Below are positions 54,201 to 63,908 of a DNA stretch of 64,000 nucleotides, in pieces. How positions within the stretch are numbered: the first letter of the stretch is position 1; each line of letters opens with the position of its first letter. The stretch comes from Fluctibacter halophilus (GTDB lineage: Bacteria > Pseudomonadota > Gammaproteobacteria > Enterobacterales > Alteromonadaceae). The position numbers were made by a program, and so were the translations under genes. The notes under the pieces were generated by a model, which saw nothing but the letters and a program-made list of their open reading frames with translations, searched no databases and had not been told where the DNA came from. Location of the stretch: NCBI RefSeq assembly GCF_020687825.1, contig NZ_JAJEWP010000007.1, forward strand, positions 62,001 through 126,000, written 5' to 3'.

Positions 54201-55699
54201 TGGAAGCGCGCACCGCTGAACAGCAGCAAAAAATGGCCGAGGCGGACGAATACTGGAAAGCCCAGCAAGCCGAGTTGCAAGAGGCGCTGAAAGCCAAACA
54301 GCAACAATTGCAGGATACCCTGGCGACGCTGGAAGACACCACCCAGCAAACAGAAGCAGAACGCGCCGAGCGGGCCAGACAGGAACAGATCTACGCCAAA
54401 CTGGAGAAAGAACTGGCCGAAATGGAACAACGGGCGGCAGAACAAAACGCCAAAATGGCCCAGAGTGACAAGCAATGGCAGGAGCACCAGAAGTCCCTCA
54501 GCGAGGAACTGGAAGCCAAGCAACAACAACTCATGCAGACCCGTCAGCAACTGGATGAACAGCAGCGTCAGGCCGATGCCGAGAAGCATCAGCGTGATGA
54601 GCAGCAACAGGCGTTGGAGCAGTTGAAGCAGGAACTGCGTGATGTGGAAAGCCGCGCCAGCAAGCAAAAAGAAATGATGGAAGGCTCCGATGAGCAGTGG
54701 CGTCAGCACCACGCCGAAATCGAAGCCCAGAAACAGCAGTTGCAAGAAGCCCTGGCGCAGGCACAGCAACAGAATCAGGCCATGCAGGAAAAACTGCAAG
54801 GCAACCTGGAAGCCCTGCAGGTGGCTGAAACCAAGGTCAGCGAAACCACGTCCGGCGAGCAGAAATTGCAGGGCGAACTGCAAAAAGCCCGTCAGCAGGC
54901 GGAAGCCCTGCAAGCCAAACTGGCAGCCCAGGAAGCTCAGGAATCGAGCCTGCAACAACAATTGGCCGAGCAACAAAAGGCCCTCGAAGAGCGTGAACGC
55001 AACATCAAGGCGCTGGAAGAACAGCAGCAGGCGTTGAGTGATTCGCTGCAAACGGTGCAAAAAGAATACGACGCCACCAAGCAGGATTTGTCCAGTCAGG
55101 ACTCCAACCAGAGCGAGCTGGCAGAGCAGTTAAAAGCACTGGAGCAGGAGTTGCAGGACAGCAAGGCCCAACTGGATACCAAAGAGTCTGCATTGCAGGA
55201 TGCCCAATCCAAGCTGCAGGACAGCCAGAGTAAGCTGGCCGAACAGGAACAGGCGCTGCTGGAAGCCAGTAAAGCCGAGCTGAAACAGGCACAGGAAGAG
55301 GCGCCAAAGGCGCCCAAAGAATTGCCCCCTTATGCCAAGCTGCCGTTACCCAGTTCGCCCTCCGCGTGGTTTGATTTACTGCCGTTTTTACAGCGTAACC
55401 CCGACAGTGGACCATTGGCTGAGGGGCTGAACAAGCTACTGGATGAACTGGATGGCATTATTGAGGGCATGGGGCAGGCCCTGGACAGCGAAGACAACGG
55501 TAAGCTGTTGTTGTTCGTGCACAAACTCAATCAGGTAGCTGAACGGATCAACTCGGCACCGCTACTGGATCTGGCTGCCCGCCTGGAGGCCGACAGCCGC
55601 GCCGGCGAACTGGACAACATCGCCATCTCCTGGCCCAGCATGGAACAGTCACTGCAAAACACCCAACGGGTGATCTACTCCCACCTGCATCAGGGCTAA
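51218..55699 (+). CDS. Giant membrane PAS / coiled-coil / HPt-like protein
   Basis: A 1493-residue protein. It has a signal-like helix (about 8-28) and a second membrane helix (about 40-62). Four or five PAS-like domains follow up to residue 680 (around 82-130, 199-300, 322-430, 446-555, 560-675). A charged, Gln-rich coiled coil covers about 680-1363 and includes three tandem 74-residue repeats (residues 946-1167). The last 120 residues resemble an HPt domain with H1435 in FVHKLNQVAERI followed by LEADSRAGE. There is no kinase, GGDEF or methyl-accepting part. Start chosen at ATG 51218. I recognise no named family; it may be a signalling scaffold or a phosphotransfer relay. Confidence 0.85.
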   Translation: METVHSLFRRAWALVATLILFSVSHSAFAQGMLNLDAEAANLGLVAALVAVLVCVIMLVVFKLKLNGADKQRAASDDQAQHNQQLLDGFDQGMLHLDDEGQVLYANKVAAVLLGSSQGALQGKSLSSLLPEDAHKVVAQAMSSNIPAGFQTSLKGQQTLWMTITPKGKSKTMAAVMSLVDVSRFQRKIDDARGSIATYKGLCDAASIGQFDLVLADDSLTHNAVVSEWLGTDIADWTGLQQQVRHQDWHEFVQARAVLEQGEQVSFVAQIGEQEHWHKVQVVGLVSTVGDDGKPATVRWLLTDISEQHTLERHKQVIQQRMRGVLHAINTACYLVDENTTVVDVNPAFDRLFGTNAMALRGQPVDSIEALPEAILALHQGSDLMAASSGPKEITVTLADQQEHILSQRLLPLKSAEGQRVGSIVMIEDVTEKRAQEAAMEAERQRFTHILDMAPLAIALIDKDDHIIQANQVTTERLGLSEQELQSVSFYDLFNDGHNAARAAKQLQQDGQLRNYAVKLKGKDGHLFPSELHVDEFDRNAGQHLVWIADVSDKQLHQDKFDSLLQHSSIPMAVLSEQGFEHLNPAALEFFHADSGEELAGLFPYDESLNVDEQSAQRLRQKITQIRTDGRAQSMPWQHQRKDQILPCHATFVPMFKGRQLESILCMWLDMRAVKQADAARQEAISRQAEAERIAQEKQQQLESSQDQLASKTRSLQDTQSKLEAVTEDLSAKESAFSTLQAEHASVTDHLNKLQQDYQQSREKLAQTEQSNAELEEQLAQSSEKVSALQQQRNQIADALQYSEQQHKRAQQQLLESEQLTEKLQKEQQQQAEQINQYEQQVSGLKGEITDKDRQLHEVSGQINTLQSQLTSSSQTSDKLREQLQMQRKASEEAARQRRELEQIVRQAESELGSKARHIEHLQHEMSKFEELSQQEKGDMEKQQKALADELAAKHQQLEAMQTKLEETLQQSEQEKAEKEAQQQRLQQLEKELNDVEARTAEQQQKMAEADEYWKAQQAELQEALKAKQQQLQDTLATLEDTTQQTEAERAERARQEQIYAKLEKELAEMEQRAAEQNAKMAQSDKQWQEHQKSLSEELEAKQQQLMQTRQQLDEQQRQADAEKHQRDEQQQALEQLKQELRDVESRASKQKEMMEGSDEQWRQHHAEIEAQKQQLQEALAQAQQQNQAMQEKLQGNLEALQVAETKVSETTSGEQKLQGELQKARQQAEALQAKLAAQEAQESSLQQQLAEQQKALEERERNIKALEEQQQALSDSLQTVQKEYDATKQDLSSQDSNQSELAEQLKALEQELQDSKAQLDTKESALQDAQSKLQDSQSKLAEQEQALLEASKAELKQAQEEAPKAPKELPPYAKLPLPSSPSAWFDLLPFLQRNPDSGPLAEGLNKLLDELDGIIEGMGQALDSEDNGKLLLFVHKLNQVAERINSAPLLDLAARLEADSRAGELDNIAISWPSMEQSLQNTQRVIYSHLHQG
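54053..54718 (+). repeat. Three tandem 222-bp repeats in the coiled-coil region
   Basis: Units at 54053-54274, 54275-54496 and 54497-54718, each encoding 74 residues. All share the pattern L..EL.AK.QQL near the start, ELxxxExRxxEQ about residue 46 and a Trp near residue 67 (YW, QW, QW). 74 equals nine heptads plus one hendecad, fitting a continuous coiled coil. The units have diverged at the DNA level, so the duplication is old. Confidence 0.8.
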
Positions 55700-55702
55700 T
55701 CT

Positions 55703-55749
55703 ATCTGTCACCCAAGTTCGGGCTAACAGCCTGAACTTGGGTGACTGAT
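55703..55749 (+). repeat. Long near-perfect hairpin after the giant gene
   Basis: Twenty-one base pairs (one G-T, one T-T mismatch) around a TAACA loop, starting three bases after the stop codon; the core GTCACCCAAGTTC pairs with GAACTTGGGTGAC. No T run follows, so it is more like an RNA-protecting stem or a weak terminator than a standard intrinsic terminator. Confidence 0.7.
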
Positions 55750-55854
55750 TTCGTTCAATCAACCAGGAATCGGGACAGGCGAAAACGCCTTCAACGCAAG
55801 TTGGTGCATACTGGGACGGACAAACATTGTTCAACCCATCAAGGAGGACGTGCT

Positions 55855-56301
55855 ATGCGTTACATTCGACGGATTGTGCTGCTGGCCCTGTGCTTTACCC
55901 TACCGGCGCAGGCTGAAAATGCCGAACAGGCGATCACCCAGGCGGTGACAGACTACATAGAATCCCAAATTCATCCTGACCGTGAACAGATGGCGCGGGG
56001 ACTTGATCCGGCATTAAAAAAGCGCACCTACTGGCATGACAAAAACGGTCAGCCCATGCTGCTGGAAACCGACTACGACACCATGCTTGAGGTGGCCGAA
56101 ACGTACAACGCCAACGGCGACAAGTTTCCTGCCCAACCTCGCATCGAGATTGACATTCTGGACATCGACCAACGGGCCGCATCGGTCAAGCTGACGGTGG
56201 ATGATTGGATAGACTACATGCACCTGTACCGTACGGATGAGGGGCAATGGAAAATTATCAACGTGTTGTGGCAGTTCCACGATACGTCTAAACACGGCTG
56301 A
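55855..56301 (+). CDS. Exported NTF2-like (putative lumazine-binding) protein
   Basis: A 148-residue protein with a signal peptide (residues 1-20, ending LPAQA) and an NTF2-like fold: long helix AEQAITQAVTDYIESQ, then strands ending with VDDWIDYMHLYRTDEG and WKIINVLWQFH. This is the common secreted SnoaL/lumazine-binding type of unknown ligand. A very strong AAGGAGG precedes the ATG. Confidence 0.82.
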   Translation: MRYIRRIVLLALCFTLPAQAENAEQAITQAVTDYIESQIHPDREQMARGLDPALKKRTYWHDKNGQPMLLETDYDTMLEVAETYNANGDKFPAQPRIEIDILDIDQRAASVKLTVDDWIDYMHLYRTDEGQWKIINVLWQFHDTSKHG

Positions 56302-56310
56302 TGTGGTGGT

Positions 56311-56337
56311 CCCATGCCCAACGGATGTGGGCATGGG
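56311..56337. terminator. Bidirectional hairpin between convergent genes
   Basis: CCCATGCCCA and TGGGCATGGG are perfect 10-bp arms around seven bases, lying between the stops of the NTF2-like gene and fadH. It has no long T run, so it is a candidate shared terminator only. Confidence 0.5.
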
Positions 56338-56348
56338 GATCCGGTTGT

Positions 56349-58436
<2,088 letters not shown>

Positions 58437-58499
58437 CTAGCATCAGCGCTGTACCCGATGGGCAAACATGGCTAAGCTGACCGCCTATCCGGAGTTTGT

Positions 58500-59462
58500 A
58501 TGTTATCGAAAGCCACCCTTGACCATTTGTCCCGCCAACTGGGGCCGCTGAGATACCTCGAAACGGTGCAGTCACTGTGGAGCGGGTATGGTGAAATTGC
58601 CCGTATTGCCTTGCTCGACCCCGCACATCACCTGATTGTCAAAAGTGTCACGCCACCCACACAGGTCCAGCATCCGCGGGGTTGGAATAACCCCACCGGC
58701 CACCAACGTAAACTGCGCTCTTATCAGGTCGAGCTGGCCTTCTATCAGCATTACGCCCGGCGCTGTGACGAGGACTGTCCGGTGGCGTCCGTGCGCTATG
58801 TTGGCCAGGGGCCAGAGGGCGACTTACTGGTGATGGCGGATCTCGATCAACAAGGCTATGGTCTGCGTACCCTTAACCCGACGGCGGCACAAATACGGGC
58901 AGGACTGGTGTGGCTGGCGGAGTTTCATGGCACCTTTTTCGCCGATACGGGCAGCAAATTGTGGCCGCAGGGCAACTACTGGCACCTGGCCACACGACCT
59001 GACGAATATCAGGCCATGAGCGACGGCCCGCTCAAGCAGGCCGCACAGGCGCTGAATGCGGCGCTGCAGGCATGCCCTTATCAAACCCTGCTGCACGGCG
59101 ACGCCAAGGTGGCCAATTTGTGTTTTGGCGCCGACGATGCTGTGGCTGCGGTCGACTTTCAATATGTGGGGCCGGGACCGGGCTGCACCGATGTAATGTA
59201 TTTTCTCAGCAGTTGTCTGGATGGTGCAGACCTTGCGCAGCAGGCTCAGGGGTGGGAAACGGTTTATTTTAAACAACTCAGCGCTGCTCTTGCCCGCCGC
59301 CACCCGCAGGTTGACGGAGACGCGGTAGTGCAGGCCTGGCAAACGTTAATGCCGATTGCCTGGGCCGATTTCGCCCGCTTTCTGGCGGGGTGGAGTCCCT
59401 CCCACCCCAAATGCCATGATTACCTGGCCGCACAAACCGCCCGGGCCCTCAGCATGCTTTAG
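58500..59462 (+). CDS. Aminoglycoside-phosphotransferase-like kinase
   Basis: A 320-residue small-molecule kinase fold. The catalytic loop reads LLHGDAKVANLCF (HGDxxxxN) and the metal-binding part AAVDFQYVGPGPG (D in place of DFG). A beta-strand with LIVKSV likely gives the ATP lysine. It resembles the EcKinase/DUF1679 and choline-kinase-like families; the substrate is unknown. It starts at ATG 58500 and overlaps the convergent membrane-protein gene by four bases. Confidence 0.8.
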   Translation: MLSKATLDHLSRQLGPLRYLETVQSLWSGYGEIARIALLDPAHHLIVKSVTPPTQVQHPRGWNNPTGHQRKLRSYQVELAFYQHYARRCDEDCPVASVRYVGQGPEGDLLVMADLDQQGYGLRTLNPTAAQIRAGLVWLAEFHGTFFADTGSKLWPQGNYWHLATRPDEYQAMSDGPLKQAAQALNAALQACPYQTLLHGDAKVANLCFGADDAVAAVDFQYVGPGPGCTDVMYFLSSCLDGADLAQQAQGWETVYFKQLSAALARRHPQVDGDAVVQAWQTLMPIAWADFARFLAGWSPSHPKCHDYLAAQTARALSML

Positions 59463-60313
59463 GACGCCGACGGTGCGGTAGTCTGGTTCAGGCCTTGAAA
59501 TCGAGGCGTTTGTAGCGTCTCCGCCAGTTGATTCAATTCAAAGCGGTACAGCGCCATGGTGTGATCGATGGCCGATTCTGCCAGTGGTGAATCATCCGAC
59601 ATGGTGGCCTGTTCCGGATCAACGCTCCATTGCTGAAAGGTCGTGGATGCCGCCTTACAGGATTGGTTCGCCAACTGCACCAATCGCTCTTTATGGGGAT
59701 TGGCCGGGCCGTTGTAGCGCACATGATGAAAGATGGTGCGGGTCAGGCGGCGAACCTGTTTATCTAGCTGACTGGCCACCTGAGTGGACGGGGAGGGCAT
59801 GCGCGTCAGCGTAGAGGCCTGCCACAGATACTCAATCAGCAACGGGATTTCCCGCCACATCAGGGTGACGTTGGCAAAACCGGCCAGGGCCTGTTTATTG
59901 AGGTTGGCGCGTATGGCGATGTCTTCAATCAGCTGTTGCAGGTTGAACACCATGTGGGTGCACTGTTGCACGCGGTTTTGGCCATCGCTGTCGATGGCAT
60001 ACAAACGCAGACGCTGCCAATGGTCCAGGCAACTGCGCCAGCGATCCTGTTGACTGACCAGCGGTTGTGCATCCAGCATGTCAAACAGCTCTTCCAGTTT
60101 TCCCAGTAGCAGGTTGATACTGCGCGGTGCTTTGCCCGCCTGGGACTGAAACCAGCGTAGCTCCTGCCAATAGCCAATCAGTTGTCCGATCAGAATAATG
60201 CCACCGAGTGCTTCGGTCTGTTGCTGTCGGGCGTGCTGCTGACGTGTGTGTTTATGTAGCCACCATGCTGCCAATCCGCTGATGGCCGCAACGATCATCC
60301 AGGTGAATGACAT
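59459..60313 (-). CDS. Unknown single-span membrane protein
   Basis: A 284-residue protein with one N-terminal membrane helix (residues 2-18) followed by a Gln- and His-rich linker and a mostly helical soluble part of about 240 residues with several tryptophans. No known motif was seen. Start chosen at ATG 60313 because GAGGAGG lies just upstream; a longer frame to 60460 lacks sense. It overlaps the convergent kinase gene. Function unknown. Confidence 0.7.
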   Translation of the reverse strand: MSFTWMIVAAISGLAAWWLHKHTRQQHARQQQTEALGGIILIGQLIGYWQELRWFQSQAGKAPRSINLLLGKLEELFDMLDAQPLVSQQDRWRSCLDHWQRLRLYAIDSDGQNRVQQCTHMVFNLQQLIEDIAIRANLNKQALAGFANVTLMWREIPLLIEYLWQASTLTRMPSPSTQVASQLDKQVRRLTRTIFHHVRYNGPANPHKERLVQLANQSCKAASTTFQQWSVDPEQATMSDDSPLAESAIDHTMALYRFELNQLAETLQTPRFQGLNQTTAPSAS

Positions 60314-60681
60314 ATTGTCCTCCTCAGGCATTGCCCGTTGTTGAAAAAAGGGTGTCCTCAATACGCACGCTGCAACTTTCTGACCAGCTATGCAAAAAAG
60401 CAGAAAGTGCAATAAAATCAATTGAATGAAATTTTCTCTTGGCGAGGAGAGTGGCGGCATGTGGCAATTAGGGGGCGACGCTGCACCAAATCAGCGCGCT
60501 TGGTGCATGTTGTTATTTGCGTTACCTCAGATGGTCTGCACAGGACCTGCTACGTAAGACCAGTACCGCCGGTCATCCTTTTTGAACGCTCTGCCAATCC
60601 AGCTACCCGCGCACGGGTTACTCTGTCGCTATTGTCAGCCTGACGAACGCGTCGGGTGTGGAACTAAGTGGAGTAAAAGCG
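60314..60681. other. Intergenic region (368 bp) between divergent genes
   Basis: No convincing gene. An 8-bp inverted repeat (ACTTTCTG at 60375-60382, CAGAAAGT at 60401-60408) lies in the promoter side of the unknown membrane-protein gene. Confidence 0.45.
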
Positions 60682-61128
60682 ATGGAAACCAGTTTGTTGT
60701 TCTTTGCCATGGTGTTGAGTGGTGTCATGACGGGGGTCTATTTTGTGTTTTCGGTGTTTGTGATGAAAGCGCTGGGAGCAATACCGGTCGAGCAGGGAAT
60801 GGCAGCGATGAACAGTATTAACCGCGTTATCCTCAACAGCCTGTTTATTCCGGTGTTCTTTCTGTCATCCCTGGTGGCGTTGTCATTGGTCATACTGGCC
60901 CTTGACGAGCTCAGTGTGCTGGCGTCAGTCGCCTATTTACTGGGCATGTTCCTGTGTACCGTGATGTTCAATGTGCCGTTAAACAATGCCTTGCAATCGG
61001 TCTCCGCGGCTGAACGTAACAGCACCTGGCAACACTATCTGCGGGTGTGGACCCGCTGGAACCATGTACGCACGGTCAGCTGCTTGATGGCCTTTGTTGG
61101 CTATGGCTATGCCATGGTGCAGGCATAA
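60682..61128 (+). CDS. DUF1772 family membrane protein
   Basis: A 148-residue protein with four membrane helices and the motif FNVPLNNALQSVS followed by WTRWNHVRTVSCLMAFVGY, typical of DUF1772/anthrone-oxygenase-like proteins. Start taken at ATG 60682 after TGGAG. Biological role unknown; relatives in fungi oxidise polycyclic aromatics. It converges on the AraC-type regulator. Confidence 0.85.
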   Translation: METSLLFFAMVLSGVMTGVYFVFSVFVMKALGAIPVEQGMAAMNSINRVILNSLFIPVFFLSSLVALSLVILALDELSVLASVAYLLGMFLCTVMFNVPLNNALQSVSAAERNSTWQHYLRVWTRWNHVRTVSCLMAFVGYGYAMVQA

Positions 61129-61148
61129 AAATGCCGCGCCCATATCCT

Positions 61149-62108
61149 TCAGGTATGCTTGCGCACTTCTCCTGGGCTGGTACCAAATGTTTTTTTGAAG
61201 GCTCTGGAAAACGAGGATTCGGACTGATAACCATAATCCAGCGCGATGGCCAGTATGCTGTCCTGGCGTTGTTGCAGTGCGGCATACGCCTGGTTCATTC
61301 GCCATTCGGTCAGATAGTCAATCGGCGAGTGGCCTATCAGTTGTTTGAATTGCACCGCAAAACTGGTGCGGGACATGCCCACTTCCCTGGCCAGTTTATC
61401 CAGCGTCCAATGGATGTCCGGGGATTGGTGAACCCGTTCGATGGCTTTTGCAATCCGGCTGTCTTCCAGCGCTCCGATCCATCCCGGTAATTGATCTTTT
61501 TGCTGCTCGAGGTACTCCCGAATTGCGGTAATGATCAAGACATCGGCCAATTTTTTCAGCACACCATCGGCACCAGGGCTGATATTGGCAGCTTCGGTCA
61601 GCAGTAGGGCGCTGATGGCATTGATGACCTGCGAACACATCACATTGTCGCGGGGAATGACGATATGGCTTGGCAACAGGCCCAATAATTTCAACGTCAG
61701 CGGATGGGTAAAGGTCACTGAACCACACACCAGACGGGCAGTATTGCCCGTGCCGCCATAGTGCAACACTTCATACCGATCGGAGACAATTTTTATGGGT
61801 AGATCATGCAGTGGGGTTGCGGGAATGTCGCTGCCATCACTGATGTGGTGACCCTGGCCTTTGGGCAGCAACACAAAGTCCCCTTTTGTGAGGGGGAACT
61901 TGTCCTTGTCGACCTTAACGGTGGCACTTCCTTCCAGCACCAGGTGAAACATCATGCACCCCTCCATGGCGGGTAACGCGATGTGCCAGGGAGCGCTCAG
62001 GGTTGAGTCGGTATAAAACACACTCTGCATGGTCATCTGGCTGAGCAATTGACCCAGTGTGCTCTCCTGCAGTGTGGTTTTAATCCGGTTTTGGTAATCA
62101 AATTGCAT
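61149..62108 (-). CDS. AraC-family regulator with cupin sensor
   Basis: A 319-residue regulator. The first 170 residues form a cupin-like ligand domain (GSATVKVDKDKFPLTKGDFV). The C-terminal 100 residues carry two helix-turn-helix motifs (TLDKLAREVGMSRTSFAVQF and SILAIALDYGYQSESSFSRA) and end GTSPGEVRK. It is of the cupin_6 type that often controls oxidoreductases or transporters. The convergent DUF1772 gene is its only near neighbour, so a target is not certain. Confidence 0.9.
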   Translation of the reverse strand: MQFDYQNRIKTTLQESTLGQLLSQMTMQSVFYTDSTLSAPWHIALPAMEGCMMFHLVLEGSATVKVDKDKFPLTKGDFVLLPKGQGHHISDGSDIPATPLHDLPIKIVSDRYEVLHYGGTGNTARLVCGSVTFTHPLTLKLLGLLPSHIVIPRDNVMCSQVINAISALLLTEAANISPGADGVLKKLADVLIITAIREYLEQQKDQLPGWIGALEDSRIAKAIERVHQSPDIHWTLDKLAREVGMSRTSFAVQFKQLIGHSPIDYLTEWRMNQAYAALQQRQDSILAIALDYGYQSESSFSRAFKKTFGTSPGEVRKHT

Positions 62109-62691
62109 TGTCTGGCTCTATGTCGTCGCTTTACACATCAACGCGCTCTTTCAATCAGTGGTATCTTGGACGTAGCCTACGCTATTCAAGATCCTATGCA
62201 TAGGTGTATAGCGCCTGTGCATAAGTTGCTATGTCCTGTAGCAGAATAATCCCGATAGAATGCCGCCATCGAGTTTTGACCGCAAAAATCGGCCCGCAGT
62301 TATTTTATAGCGGGGCTTAAGGAGGTGTCTTCTCTGCAGCCGGAACACCGCCAGACGAGGGCAGAAAACTGTGAGGGGATTGGAACGTCGTGACAATAGA
62401 TTTGAACGATCTACAACGTACGAGCCCGAAAGCTTCTGATACTGTTCCCCGTCTCGATGCCTGGTCATTTACAGTCTGACAGCATTGCATGTCAATGCAT
62501 GAAAGGCTTCGTTGACAAAGGTCGAAACAATTCATTAAACCAACGTCATTCGCTGGATTAACCTGCTCCTGTACAGCCCAACTGCGTTAACGAAGAGCGA
62601 GATATCATCCGAAACGTTGGTTTGGCCGGAACAATAGAGGTAGAGAGATTTGCACGGTGTTGTGGCAAAAGTAAAAAGGTGGAGAAAAACA
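62109..62691. other. Long intergenic region (583 bp) upstream of the LytTR gene
   Basis: Divergent control region of the AraC-type and LytTR regulators. No convincing gene was found. It holds a 12-bp perfect palindrome, CCTATGCATAGG, at 62193-62204, with further TGCATA copies nearby, and 10-bp inverted copies AAACCAACGT (62537-62546) and ACGTTGGTTT (62614-62623). These may be regulator sites. Confidence 0.5.
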
Positions 62692-63423
62692 GTGTCTCAC
62701 ATGCATATCATTTGTGAACATGGCCTGTCAGCCATTGAACAGATAGCAACGGCAGCCCGCGAGCAAGGTCTTGAGTGCAATGTGGTTGACTATGAAAATA
62801 TGCTTAATGCAATCCAGAGTATCGGTAATACGTCTTTAGCGATTGCTTTTTTGCGCTATGACACAAGCGCTGCTCTTGAGGAGTATGTCGTGCAATTGCA
62901 GTCCCCTGATACGTTCGTAGTGCTTGTTGTTGAGCACTTTGAACACTACAGTGATGCGCTTAAGCAAAATGCAGACGGCTACTTGTTGATACCCTTTACA
63001 ACCCGTAATGTTATCGCGCAGATTGCCAGCATCATCACTCAGCACCAAGTGGTAAACACGCTACTGAGCAATCGTCAAAAGCCGGTCAAGTCGTTACAGC
63101 ACTCCCCGCGCATAGCGCTTCGGGAAGTGGGCAGAACACGGTTTATCAAACTCGATGAGATCTCCTATGTCAGAGGGGCGGGAAATTATATTGAGTTGTG
63201 TTTGAACAGTGGCAAAAAAATCTTACATTGCGCGTTAATGAAGGACATGGAGCGTGATTTGATAGCCACTCAGTTTGTACGTATTCATAAGTCGGTGATT
63301 GTGAGAAAAGATCTGATTAGCGAGTTGAGGCGAAACAGGAGTGGTTCGTATGATGTTGTGTTGGATAGTGGTGAAGTGTTTCAGGTCTCTCGTTCCCGAA
63401 AACACATTTTGGAAGCCTTGTAG
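62692..63423 (+). CDS. LytTR-type response regulator with degenerate receiver
   Basis: A 243-residue protein. The first 115 residues resemble a receiver fold (strand SHMHIICEHGLS, later TFVVLVVEHF and YLLIPFTTRNV), but the usual phosphoacceptor Asp and acidic pair are not in place. The C-terminal 100 residues are a LytTR DNA-binding domain (IKLDEISYVRGAGNYIEL, FVRIHKSVIVRKDLI, FQVSRSRKHILEAL). Start chosen at GTG 62692 behind GGAGA; a TTG at 62650 is a longer alternative. It is probably not controlled by phosphorylation in the usual way. Confidence 0.82.
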   Translation: MSHMHIICEHGLSAIEQIATAAREQGLECNVVDYENMLNAIQSIGNTSLAIAFLRYDTSAALEEYVVQLQSPDTFVVLVVEHFEHYSDALKQNADGYLLIPFTTRNVIAQIASIITQHQVVNTLLSNRQKPVKSLQHSPRIALREVGRTRFIKLDEISYVRGAGNYIELCLNSGKKILHCALMKDMERDLIATQFVRIHKSVIVRKDLISELRRNRSGSYDVVLDSGEVFQVSRSRKHILEAL

Positions 63424-63908
63424 TGCTTGCTCAATGCCCTAATCCATATTGGTTTGCCTTGTGGCCGTAGCTATCCCAATGGCAACGATGCAGTCATTCT
63501 TCAAGCCTGACGATTCTTGGCCATATCACCTATCGCTGTACCGAGGTTTCTGTTATTTCAGTGCAGTGCTCAGGGCCTTTTTTATTGTTAGTGACGGGCT
63601 GGCGATCAGGCCAGACGGGTCCCTGTTTGCGAACGATTCGACAAGGTTTTTGAACGCAGGGCTAAGCATTCGCCACACAGGATGTTTACTATCCCCTGTC
63701 AGACGAACAGTACACCTGACCATTGTGCATGATAGATTTGCCTGGGGAGCGCTCGCGTTATTTCTCTTTGCTGCGCTCCCATTTTTCGAACTCAATTCAA
63801 CCCGTGAACTGCGGGTCATGGCAGGCGGTTAGCGTGGACGTAATTTAATAAAACGGGTTGATGGCCTCCTGAGAGGTTATTGACTGATTGAAAAGTTGAG
63901 ATAACCCA
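63424..63908. other. Intergenic region (485 bp) after the LytTR gene
   Basis: An open frame of 127 codons (63449-63832) exists but has a TTG start, no ribosome site and no recognisable domain; I do not call it a gene. Nothing else was recognised. Confidence 0.4.

Noticed and set aside
53357-55060. Long open frames on the minus strand opposite the coiled-coil gene (Leu- and Phe-rich, 255 and 310 codons)
   Set aside because: They mirror the Gln- and Glu-rich codons of the real gene (CAG and GAA read as CTG and TTC) and have no ribosome site or domain.
55703-55749. Standard intrinsic terminator after the giant gene
   Set aside because: The stem is very strong but no T run follows on either strand, so it is reported as a hairpin instead.
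60422-60643. Short plus-strand frame in the gap before the DUF1772 gene
   Set aside because: No ribosome site, Arg- and Cys-rich composition and no domain; looks like chance.
63449-63832. Open frame of 127 codons after the LytTR gene
   Set aside because: TTG start, no ribosome site, no domain and mixed amino-acid composition; an overlapping frame on the other strand is equally open.
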